Shown: positions 1-5,817 of the stretch, in pieces
Numbering within the stretch: the first letter of the stretch is position 1
How the letters are laid out: each line of letters opens with the position of its first letter
Assembly: GCA_023390635.1 (NCBI GenBank)
Contig: JAEWCM010000027.1
Coordinates: 1-7,681, forward strand
Direction of reading: 5' to 3'
Length of the DNA: 7,681 nt
Origin: Bacillota bacterium
GTDB taxonomy: Bacteria > Bacillota > Desulfitobacteriia > Desulfitobacteriales > Desulfitobacteriaceae
The notes under the pieces: model-generated
What the model was told of the DNA's origin: nothing
The model's database searches: none
The model's input: only the letters and a program-made list of their open reading frames with translations
Made by a program: the position numbers and the translations under genes

Positions 1-1748
1 ACCTGTTTCATGCGTTTTTTACCTTCTTTTTGCTTCTCCAACAGTTTACGCTTCCGGGAAATATCTCCCCCGTAACACTTAGCTAAAACATCCTTACGCA
101 TAGCCCGCACAGTCTCACGGGCAATGACCCTGGCCCCTACTACGGCTTGAATCGGCACTTCAAACATCTGTCTGGGAATGATCTCCCGCAGCTTTTCCAC
201 TAATCTTCTTCCCCGGGCATAAGCCTTTTCCTTGTGCACAATAAAGGAAAGAGCATCCACAATATCACTATTCAAGAGAATATCCAGCTTGACCAGATCC
301 GCCTCTTTATACCCATGGAGTTCATAGTCCAAAGATGCATAACCTTTGGTCCTGGATTTCAGCTGGTCAAAGTAATCATAAACAATTTCACTGAGCGGTA
401 ATTCATAAGTTAAGCTTACCCGATTAGGAGACAGATAATCCATATTCAGGTACGTCCCACGTTTTTCCTGATTAAGCTCCATGATTGTCCCTACGTAATC
501 TGAAGGCACCATAATCGTCGCCTTCACCATTGGCTCCTTAATATTCAAAATACTATCGACATGGGGCAAATTAGCCGGATTATCCACACTCAACTCATCG
601 CCGTCAGTCGTACTCACCTTATACACTACACTAGGCGCGGTAGTAATCAAATTCAGATCGTACTCACGTTCTAACCGTTCTTGGATGATTTCCATATGCA
701 GTAAACCTAAAAATCCGCATCGGAAGCCAAATCCCAGCGCTACGGAGGTTTCCGGTTCAAAAACCAAACTGGCATCATTCAGGTGAAGCTTTTCTAAAGC
801 ATCCCTCAGCCGGTCATAGTCGCTGGGCTCCACTGTATACAGGCCGCAAAATACCATAGGAACGGCCTTGCGATAGCCGGGAAGAGGGGAGAGGGCCGGT
901 TTTAAGGCATCGGTTATGGTATCACCCACCTGGGTATCTTTGACGTTTTTGATGCTTCCGGCAATAAAACCCACTTGACCTGCCGAAAGATTTTCCACCG
1001 GCATAGGAGCGGGAGCAAATATCCCTACCTCCGTCACTTCAAAGGTCTTGCCTGTGGACATCATTTTAATCCTGCTGCCTTTTTCTACCTGTCCATCCAT
1101 TAAGCGTACATAGGATATAGCCCCTTTATAAGCGTCAAAGTAAGAATCAAAGATCAGAGCCTTTAAAGACTCATTCTCATTTCCTGTGGGCTCAGGAATC
1201 CGCTGCACAATGGCCTCTAAAACTTCTTCAATTCCGATTCCCGATTTGGCAGAAGCTAAAATAGCTTCACTGGCATCCAAACCAATCACATCTTCAATCT
1301 CTTGCTTCACACGATCGGGATCGGCACTTGGTAAATCAATTTTATTAATGACAGGAATAATCTCCAGGTTATTCTCTAAGGCCAGATACACATTGGCCAG
1401 TGTTTGCGCCTCAATCCCCTGAGCCGCATCTACCACTAGCAGAGCCCCTTCACAGGCCGCCAGACTCCGAGAAACCTCATAACTGAAGTCTACATGTCCG
1501 GGAGTATCAATTAAATTAAGCTCGTATATCAATCCATCAGAAGCCTGATAGTGAAGGCGTACCGTATTCAGCTTAATCGTAATGCCCCGTTCTCTCTCCA
1601 AATCCATGGTGTCCAACACCTGTTTATCCATCTCCCGGGCCGTCAAAGCGCCGGTATACTCAATCAGCCGGTCAGCCAGAGTTGATTTGCCATGATCGAT
1701 ATGAGCAATAATTGAAAAATTACGTATCCTATTTGAAGCCTGACTCAC
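1..1748 (-). CDS. lepA: Elongation factor 4 (LepA), 3' end cut by window edge
   Basis: LepA is a ribosome-bound GTPase related to EF-G that acts on stalled or stressed elongating and initiating ribosomes. About 582 codons are visible; the family is usually near 600, so only some 20 C-terminal residues are missing. The P-loop HIDHGKST is at residues 16-23, DTPGH at 81-85 and NKID at 135-138. GFGFRCGFLG at about 339-348 leads into the EF-G-like domain. The basic tail with ISRKRKLLEKQKEGKKRMKQ is the LepA-specific C-terminal domain, which separates it from EF-G. The start is GTG at 1748, with AAGGAGG six bases upstream. An in-frame ATG at 1784 would add 12 residues but has its purine run only three bases away, so GTG is preferred. 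It is preceded by its own promoter, 54-82 bases upstream, so it need not depend on murJ transcription. Confidence 0.98.
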   Translation of the reverse strand, partial: MSQASNRIRNFSIIAHIDHGKSTLADRLIEYTGALTAREMDKQVLDTMDLERERGITIKLNTVRLHYQASDGLIYELNLIDTPGHVDFSYEVSRSLAACEGALLVVDAAQGIEAQTLANVYLALENNLEIIPVINKIDLPSADPDRVKQEIEDVIGLDASEAILASAKSGIGIEEVLEAIVQRIPEPTGNENESLKALIFDSYFDAYKGAISYVRLMDGQVEKGSRIKMMSTGKTFEVTEVGIFAPAPMPVENLSAGQVGFIAGSIKNVKDTQVGDTITDALKPALSPLPGYRKAVPMVFCGLYTVEPSDYDRLRDALEKLHLNDASLVFEPETSVALGFGFRCGFLGLLHMEIIQERLEREYDLNLITTAPSVVYKVSTTDGDELSVDNPANLPHVDSILNIKEPMVKATIMVPSDYVGTIMELNQEKRGTYLNMDYLSPNRVSLTYELPLSEIVYDYFDQLKSRTKGYASLDYELHGYKEADLVKLDILLNSDIVDALSFIVHKEKAYARGRRLVEKLREIIPRQMFEVPIQAVVGARVIARETVRAMRKDVLAKCYGGDISRKRKLLEKQKEGKKRMKQ

Positions 1749-1801
1749 AGTCTTCCTCCTTACTCTTGTCCAACAATTAACCATATATCCTTTAAAACAT
1801 T

Positions 1802-1830
1802 ATTATATCGGTGTATATCTCAATAGGCAA
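1802..1830 (-). promoter_or_regulatory. Sigma-A-type promoter of lepA
   Basis: On the minus strand TTGCCT (1825-1830) and a perfect TATAAT (1802-1807) are separated by exactly 17 bases. The -35 matches the consensus at four of six positions. Transcription would begin near 1795, leaving a leader of about 47 bases before the GTG start. It lies in the 119-base gap between murJ and lepA. No convincing murJ terminator is visible in that gap, so read-through from murJ could add to lepA expression. Confidence 0.7.
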
Positions 1831-1867
1831 GAAAAGTCGGCTACAAACCTATGTCACGAAAGCGATT

Positions 1868-3421
1868 TTATCTACCCAGCTTCCGCTTCACCATAGCCAG
1901 TGAGTCTTCCACTTCTTCCATTCTCATGAACTTAGTTACGCCCAGATATACCAACACACCAATTGCCATCCCTGTGAATAAGCGGATAATTGCCGATACC
2001 CCTCCTGTACCCAACCAATAAGTAAGTCCTAAATTCCAAATCCAAACCACAGAGCCCATCAGACAGGAAGCAGCAATGGCCTGCACCGCCGTCCACACCA
2101 TCTTTTTTCCGTCCATACGCCCCATCTTTCTTTTTAGGAAAACCAGCAACAAAGCCATATTGGCAAAAGCACCTACCGTAGTGGCCAATGCCAGACCGCC
2201 ATGAGCCAGAGGTCCGACCAACACGATCATGGCCAGAATATTCACACCCATTGATATAATACCTAAAATAACAGGTGTCCATGTATCCTGCATGGCATAG
2301 AACATACGCGGCAAAATTTGAATCACCGACTGAGCTGTAATTCCTAAAGAAAAATACAACAACGGAATGGCGGTAAATATCGTATCCTTGCCGCTAAAAT
2401 GTCCATGCTCAAAAAGTACCTGAATCAGAGGATAGCGCAAGGCGATCATTCCCGCAGAGATAGGCAATGTAATATAGATAACCATCCGCACCGCGTGGGA
2501 TGCCGTCTCTCTGAAGTTATCCCAGCGCTTCAGGGCAGCATATTCGGTCAACGTGGGGAACACAGCTACTCCGATAGCCAGAGCAAATACACCTACCGGA
2601 ACCTGGAATAGACGGTAAGACCACCACACCGAGCTCAGGCTTCCCGCTACTAACGCGGAACCGATATTAGAGTTCACCACAACTTGAATTTGATTCATTG
2701 CCATGGCGATAATCATCGGTATAGCCAGAGCGATAATCTTGCGCACGCCAGGGTGTCTCCAATCCATAATTGCATAATGATGCCACCCCACCCTGCGCAA
2801 GGCAGGAATTTGGACGGCGAAATTAACCGCCGCCCCTACAACTGTTCCCACTGCAAAAGCCGAAATGCCTATCCAAGGGGTAAGAATCGTACCGAAAACA
2901 ATTACACACACTGTATATAAGAGAGTCCCTAATGCACTGGGCCAAAACACCTTATAGGAATTAAGCACTCCCATGGCAAAACCGCTCATCGCCATCAACA
3001 AAGGCTGAAGGAGTAAAATGCGTGTCAAATGCACCGTCATTTTAGCTCTCGCCGGATCAAAGCCAGGCACCTGCATATAAATATACTGAGGAGTGAAAAT
3101 CAGAGCCCCAATGATCAAAAGACAGAGAACCACTAAAATAATATTGACCACCGAGCTGACCACTCGCCAACCCTCTTCTTTCTCTCCCCGGGCGATATAA
3201 CCCGACAGTACCGGAATAAAGGCAGCACTTAACGCCCCTCCTACCAGTAGCCAATAGAGCAGATCCGGTAAAATAAAAGCTGTGTTCCACGCATCAGTTG
3301 CTGCCGACTGTCCAAAAAAACCAGCCAGAAGTGATTCACGTAAAAACCCCAAGCATCTTGACAAAAGATTGGCCACCATCAACAGGCCCGCTACTTTAGC
3401 AACCGTACGTGTTGTCGACAT
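1868..3421 (-). CDS. murJ: Lipid II flippase MurJ (MviN family)
   Basis: MurJ is the MOP-superfamily transporter that flips lipid II across the cytoplasmic membrane for peptidoglycan synthesis. From the ATG at 3421 the protein has 517 residues, the usual family size, and is almost entirely hydrophobic helices consistent with about 14 membrane spans. The family hallmarks SRxLGFxRE (Arg22, Arg28) and TDAW (Asp43) match the cavity residues Arg18, Arg24 and Asp39 of E. coli MurJ. SYRLFQVP carries Arg270, matching E. coli Arg270, and RMFYAMQDTWTP (372-383) is the conserved second-half motif. The position matching E. coli Arg52 is Tyr56, within LPDLLYWLLVGGA. The frame stays open to an ATG at 3559, but those 46 extra residues span a hairpin and the promoter and resemble nothing in the family. 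A purine-rich stretch (AAAGGGA, about 7 bases ahead) serves the ATG at 3421. It follows spoIIP on the same strand after a 193-base gap. Confidence 0.96.
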   Translation of the reverse strand: MSTTRTVAKVAGLLMVANLLSRCLGFLRESLLAGFFGQSAATDAWNTAFILPDLLYWLLVGGALSAAFIPVLSGYIARGEKEEGWRVVSSVVNIILVVLCLLIIGALIFTPQYIYMQVPGFDPARAKMTVHLTRILLLQPLLMAMSGFAMGVLNSYKVFWPSALGTLLYTVCVIVFGTILTPWIGISAFAVGTVVGAAVNFAVQIPALRRVGWHHYAIMDWRHPGVRKIIALAIPMIIAMAMNQIQVVVNSNIGSALVAGSLSSVWWSYRLFQVPVGVFALAIGVAVFPTLTEYAALKRWDNFRETASHAVRMVIYITLPISAGMIALRYPLIQVLFEHGHFSGKDTIFTAIPLLYFSLGITAQSVIQILPRMFYAMQDTWTPVILGIISMGVNILAMIVLVGPLAHGGLALATTVGAFANMALLLVFLKRKMGRMDGKKMVWTAVQAIAASCLMGSVVWIWNLGLTYWLGTGGVSAIIRLFTGMAIGVLVYLGVTKFMRMEEVEDSLAMVKRKLGR

Positions 3422-3458
3422 CTTCCCGTCCCTTTCCACTCCTAAACATTCTCTACGA

Positions 3459-3486
3459 ATTATAACATTTTTCGGCAAAGGCTCAA
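3459..3486 (-). promoter_or_regulatory. Extended -10 promoter of murJ
   Basis: On the minus strand TTGAGC (3481-3486) is followed after 16 bases by TATAAT (3459-3464). A TG one base ahead of the -10 gives the extended form TGTTATAAT. Transcription would start near 3452, about 30 bases before the murJ ATG. This placement excludes the longer reading of murJ from 3559, because that start would lie upstream of the transcript. Confidence 0.72.
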
Positions 3487-3527
3487 ATATAAATAGAGAT
3501 GCCGCAAAACAGAATTTATATAAGCAA

Positions 3528-3567
3528 GCCAAGCAATGAATGACTCTCCGCTCATTCATTGCTTGGC
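3528..3567 (-). terminator. Perfect 16-bp inverted repeat; probable spoIIP terminator
   Basis: The arms at 3528-3543 and 3552-3567 are exact reverse complements over 16 bases, around an 8-base loop. The hairpin begins 48 bases beyond the spoIIP stop codon and ends well before the murJ promoter, the natural place for a spoIIP terminator. Read on the minus strand it is followed by TTGCTTATATAAATT, which is only moderately T-rich, so it is not a textbook intrinsic terminator. It could instead stabilise an mRNA end or be a small dispersed palindromic repeat. No second copy is in the window. Confidence 0.55.
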
Positions 3568-3614
3568 ATAATCCTGAAAATCCTAATTAAGTTATTATGC
3601 AACAGCCGCATTTG

Positions 3615-4748
3615 CTAGTGTGTTTTCAACCACTCGTTCAGCACCTCTGCCACAGCCTCAGCCGCCCTGTTTGATTCTTCCAAGGTATTAAGCTGACTTC
3701 CAAACTCCAGCAGCAATGCTCCATTTGATAAATGCTGATTATAACGGGCATCGGAAGCATAGGTAAAATCTTTCGCAAACAGACCCGGAAATTTTTTCTC
3801 TCCGATGGCTACCAGTTCTTCTGCCAATGCTTCATTTTCCTTCCAATGAGAATTTTTTTGGCCAATAACAAACCGAATCTGACAGGCAGCCTTCCCATTA
3901 ATAGTTGTCGTTACTTTGTCCGCACCGCTTGGAAAACCATCGCGATGGATATCAATCAGGACCTTAATTCCCGGGTAGTCTTTCAACATTTTTGTAGCCG
4001 TATTAATAGATGAGCTATAGGCCTTCATAAAATCCGTTCCGTCATGAATGACCTTGGAATGGAAAACTTTTATTCCATCCTTGTTTAAGACTTGGGCTAA
4101 TGTATCTCCCACTGTAACTACATCACCGTTTTTTCCACTGACTCGGTCACTCCCACCGTCCCCTGAATAACTTTCCGAGTTGTGAGTGTGATAAATTCCA
4201 ACCGTCACCTGCTTGTCACCTACATCAGGTGCAGCTGTCTCTGTTTCCTGAGCATTCTGACCCGACGGTTCCGTTCCTGGATCTGGCGAGGCAGCGGTTC
4301 CACTTTCACCTGACGTATCTTCCTTTTCAATAGGTTCAAGAATCGTCCCTTCAAACTCCGGATCTCTCGGATTATAGGCCCAAGCCAACCATTGTGGGCC
4401 TTCCGGCGGAGAAGAATAATACCCAAGAAAAAATGTCCTGGCATCGGATATATTTACCCCTGTCATTAAGAACATTCCTGTCGCCATTCCTTGTTTTCTT
4501 AATTCTTCCAAATATCCTCTTTTCGGTGCCGATAATCCAGGACTTCCTTCCATAAGAAACATTTCCATAGGGAAATCCCATTTGGACAGAGCGGATACAA
4601 ACTGACTTCCTGCCCCGTTTTCAAGAGAATACACCACTCCTGTCATAAAGAGTGTTATAAAGATGATAAACCCAAGCCCCTTTAACCAGAAAGTTTCTAA
4701 ATTTAACGGTAGCTTTTTTTTTCTATAATAAGCATTCTCGCGTAACAA
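3615..4748 (-). CDS. spoIIP: Stage II sporulation protein P (SpoIIP), engulfment murein hydrolase
   Basis: SpoIIP is the membrane-anchored amidase/endopeptidase that, with SpoIID and SpoIIM, degrades septal peptidoglycan and drives engulfment of the forespore. The 377-residue protein has a basic N terminus, one membrane helix at about 24-41, a conserved extracytoplasmic region with KRGYLEELRKQG at 76-87, an acidic Pro/Gly/Ser/Glu linker at about 133-180, and the amidase domain from 181 to the end. YHTHNSESY (186-194), DIHRDG (266-271) and LLEFGSQLNT (346-355) supply His187, His189, His268 and Glu348, the likely zinc ligands and catalytic residues by family analogy. The start is TTG at 4748, supported by AAAGGAGG eight bases upstream and by the lack of any nearby ATG. 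That start codon lies inside a predicted stem (4744-4804). The gene is 101 bases downstream of the holin-like gene. Confidence 0.97.
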   Translation of the reverse strand: MLRENAYYRKKKLPLNLETFWLKGLGFIIFITLFMTGVVYSLENGAGSQFVSALSKWDFPMEMFLMEGSPGLSAPKRGYLEELRKQGMATGMFLMTGVNISDARTFFLGYYSSPPEGPQWLAWAYNPRDPEFEGTILEPIEKEDTSGESGTAASPDPGTEPSGQNAQETETAAPDVGDKQVTVGIYHTHNSESYSGDGGSDRVSGKNGDVVTVGDTLAQVLNKDGIKVFHSKVIHDGTDFMKAYSSSINTATKMLKDYPGIKVLIDIHRDGFPSGADKVTTTINGKAACQIRFVIGQKNSHWKENEALAEELVAIGEKKFPGLFAKDFTYASDARYNQHLSNGALLLEFGSQLNTLEESNRAAEAVAEVLNEWLKTH

Positions 4749-4804
4749 AGACTTGTCCTCCTTTACCCTTCTACCAAAAAGAGTATGAAAGACAAGCCTT
4801 TGTT
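4744..4804 (-). promoter_or_regulatory. Stem-loop covering the spoIIP start codon
   Basis: In the minus-strand RNA, the bases from 4804 to 4791 (AACAAAGGCTTGTC) pair with those from 4757 to 4744 (GACAAGTCTTTGTT): 14 pairs, one a G-U wobble, around a 33-base loop. The 3' arm contains the whole TTG start codon, and the ribosome binding site AAAGGAGG (4757-4764) sits at the loop edge against the stem. The wobble pairs only in the minus-strand RNA and would be an A-C mismatch in the opposite one. The structure should hinder initiation on any transcript that begins upstream of 4804. The pairing is seen directly; the regulatory role is inferred. Confidence 0.5.
4780..4787 (-). promoter_or_regulatory. 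Candidate sporulation sigma-E -10 element for spoIIP
   Basis: CATACTCT on the minus strand resembles the sigma-E -10 consensus CATACAMT, and spoIIP is a mother-cell sigma-E gene in B. subtilis. A start near 4773 would leave about 25 bases of leader and omit the 5' arm of the start-codon stem. The matching -35 region (about 4802-4809) does not resemble the consensus, so the call is weak. Confidence 0.25.
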
Positions 4805-4849
4805 TAGAACTGTGTACCTTTATATTGGAAAAAATTTGTTGAAATCGGA

Positions 4850-5179
4850 TTACCTAAGCTGTGTCGGTACTACCATATCAATCAATCCAATCACTAAGGA
4901 TGCTAGCAGTGCTCCTATAATAGTAACGCTGATTGAACCCGGCACGATGAACTGGCTAATATAAATAACGACAGCTGCCGACAAAAAGCCTACAATTCCC
5001 CTTGTTGGTTTCGTGATCTTTTCGCCGAAAGCCAGCTCTATCAGGTAACCAAGAATAGCTATAACCGCCGCTGCAATCAAAGCTCCAGTAAAACCGGCAA
5101 CCTTCATTCCTGGTACAATGTACCCGACTAAAAGCAGCACCAGTGCCGAAACAATAAACCTGACTATTGCACCAACCAT
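4850..5179 (-). CDS. Small four-helix membrane protein, phage holin superfamily IV (YvlD-like)
   Basis: The 109-residue protein is nearly all membrane: helices at about 5-23, 28-52, 61-80 and 84-104, with a short polar loop EKITKPTRG at 53-61. The pattern of IVPGMKVAGF followed by an Ala-rich helix, and its echo IVPGSISVTIIGAL in the second half, is typical of the family annotated as phage holin family or mycobacterial four-TMS holin (B. subtilis YvlD type). Despite the name, most members are chromosomal, lie far from prophages, and have no proven lytic role. There are no phage genes here. The ATG at 5179 has AGGAGG 11 bases upstream. It is divergent from rpsT and occupies the place where gpr is found in B. 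subtilis. No clear sigma-A promoter is visible, but the upstream gap contains several dyads. Function is unknown. Confidence 0.88.
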   Translation of the reverse strand: MVGAIVRFIVSALVLLLVGYIVPGMKVAGFTGALIAAAVIAILGYLIELAFGEKITKPTRGIVGFLSAAVVIYISQFIVPGSISVTIIGALLASLVIGLIDMVVPTQLR

Positions 5180-5200
5180 AATTTAAAAGACCTCCTATCA

Positions 5201-5250
5201 TTTTAAATGACAAACAATATATTTGTCTGACAAAGGATAGTTTGTTCCTT
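5201..5250. promoter_or_regulatory. Clustered dyads upstream of the holin-like gene, possible operator
   Basis: Several short symmetric elements are packed just upstream of the holin-like gene's ribosome binding site. TTTGTC-T-GACAAA (5222-5234) is a perfect 6+6 dyad. A further GACAAA at 5209-5214 forms a second dyad with the same TTTGTC, and TGACAAA is thus repeated 20 bases apart (5208 and 5228), about two helical turns. AAAGGA/TCCTTT forms another dyad at about 5232-5251, and TCATTT-A-AAATGA read on the minus strand forms one at about 5198-5210. This looks like a regulator binding region, but in AT-rich DNA short dyads also arise by chance. Confidence 0.35.
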
Positions 5251-5314
5251 TTTCAAAAATATTATTTGTGATCTGCTTTAAACTTATGCTTATTTTATTT
5301 TCTCTTAATTTTTC

Positions 5315-5343
5315 TTGATTAAATCGTTTCCAGATGTTAAAAT
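5315..5343 (+). promoter_or_regulatory. Sigma-A promoter of rpsT
   Basis: TTGATT (5315-5320) and TAAAAT (5338-5343) are separated by exactly 17 bases, with a TG one base ahead of the -10 (TGTTAAAAT). Transcription would start near 5350, giving a leader of about 43 bases that ends in the strong ribosome binding site AAAGGGGGTGA at 5376-5386. An AT-rich stretch upstream (5281-5314) could act as an UP element, as expected of a highly expressed ribosomal protein gene. Confidence 0.75.
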
Positions 5344-5392
5344 GTTTTTTGAGTATAACGGTGGGATATCATACCAAAGGGGGTGACCACTA

Positions 5393-5656
5393 ATGGCAAA
5401 TATTAAATCTGCTGCCAAAAGAGCTGAATTGGCTAAAGTCCGGACTTTAAAGAATGCTGCTGCAAAGTCTGGCTTGCGTACGACCATTCGCCGTTTTGAC
5501 GAATCTTTATCAACTAATCTCGATAATGCCACGCTTGCCTATAAAAAGGCAGCTCGTGCTTTGGATAAAGCAGCCTCTAAAGGATTAATCCACAGTAATA
5601 TGGCTGCCCGCAAAAAATCCAGACTTTCCAAGCAACTGGCCAAACAGTTTGCATAA
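5393..5656 (+). CDS. rpsT: 30S ribosomal protein S20
   Basis: S20 is a primary binding protein of the small subunit that contacts 16S rRNA in the 5' domain and helix 44. The 87 residues match the family's usual length. MANIKSAAKRA at the start and KGLIHSNMAARKKSRLSKQL (63-82) near the end are its signatures, and the whole protein is rich in Lys, Arg and Ala, as suits three long helices. The ATG at 5393 has AAAGGGGGTGA ending six bases upstream, one base from the ideal anti-Shine-Dalgarno complement. It is the only plus-strand gene in the window, divergent from the holin-like gene and convergent with the chemoreceptor. Its own promoter and terminator make it a monocistronic unit, the arrangement also known for B. 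subtilis rpsT. Confidence 0.99.
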   Translation: MANIKSAAKRAELAKVRTLKNAAAKSGLRTTIRRFDESLSTNLDNATLAYKKAARALDKAASKGLIHSNMAARKKSRLSKQLAKQFA

Positions 5657-5686
5657 GAGTAATTGGCCAATCATTATTGATACGTA

Positions 5687-5734
5687 AAAAGGGTTGTTTC
5701 ACTATTTATTTAGTGGAGCAACCCTTTTCTTTTT
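5687..5734 (+). terminator. Rho-independent terminator of rpsT, possibly bidirectional
   Basis: Arms 5687-5704 and 5711-5728 form an 18-pair stem around a six-base loop, followed by CTTTTT. The core is AAAAGGGTTG/CAACCCTTTT and CACTA/TAGTG. The three bases between (TTT opposite GAG) pair as U-G, U-A, U-G in the plus-strand RNA but would be an open internal loop in the opposite RNA, so the structure is shaped for rpsT. The minus-strand reading still ends in TTTTT, so it may also stop transcripts from the convergent chemoreceptor gene. Confidence 0.9.
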
Positions 5735-5765
5735 GCAGCATGCTGATTTTGATATCTATTGCATT

Positions 5766-5804
5766 AAGCGGTTCCATATCGATAATCCTTCTATGAAACC
5801 GCTT
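5766..5804 (-). repeat. Inverted repeat after the chemoreceptor gene, possible weak terminator
   Basis: AAGCGGTT (5766-5773) pairs with AACCGCTT (5797-5804); after one mismatch CATA pairs with TATG, leaving a loop of 13 bases. It begins 13 bases beyond the chemoreceptor stop codon. On the minus strand it is followed by AATGCAAT rather than a T run, so efficient termination would have to come from the second hairpin at 5687-5728. Confidence 0.45.
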
Positions 5805-5817
5805 CCTTCAGCCTAAA

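Noticed and set aside
1186..1422. Open frame on the plus strand within lepA
   Set aside because: It overlaps the GTPase domain of lepA on the opposite strand, has Ser/Ile-rich low-complexity content, and lacks a ribosome binding site; it is a shadow.
2399..2920. Plus-strand open frames within murJ
   Set aside because: They lie opposite conserved membrane segments of MurJ and resemble no known protein.
3732..4013. 93-codon plus-strand frame within spoIIP
   Set aside because: It is antisense to the catalytic domain, which is clearly conserved; no initiation signals were seen.
4819..4852. TATAAA near 4820 as a sigma-A promoter for spoIIP
   Set aside because: No acceptable -35 lies 16-18 bases upstream on the minus strand.
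4850..5179. Holin-like gene as evidence of a prophage or toxin-antitoxin unit
   Set aside because: There is no endolysin, integrase, att site or partner gene nearby; the family is commonly chromosomal and unrelated to lysis.
5662..5672. Short palindrome ATTGGCCAAT after rpsT and CAGCATGCTG at 5736-5745
   Set aside because: Ten-base palindromes with no loop or tract; no function can be supported.
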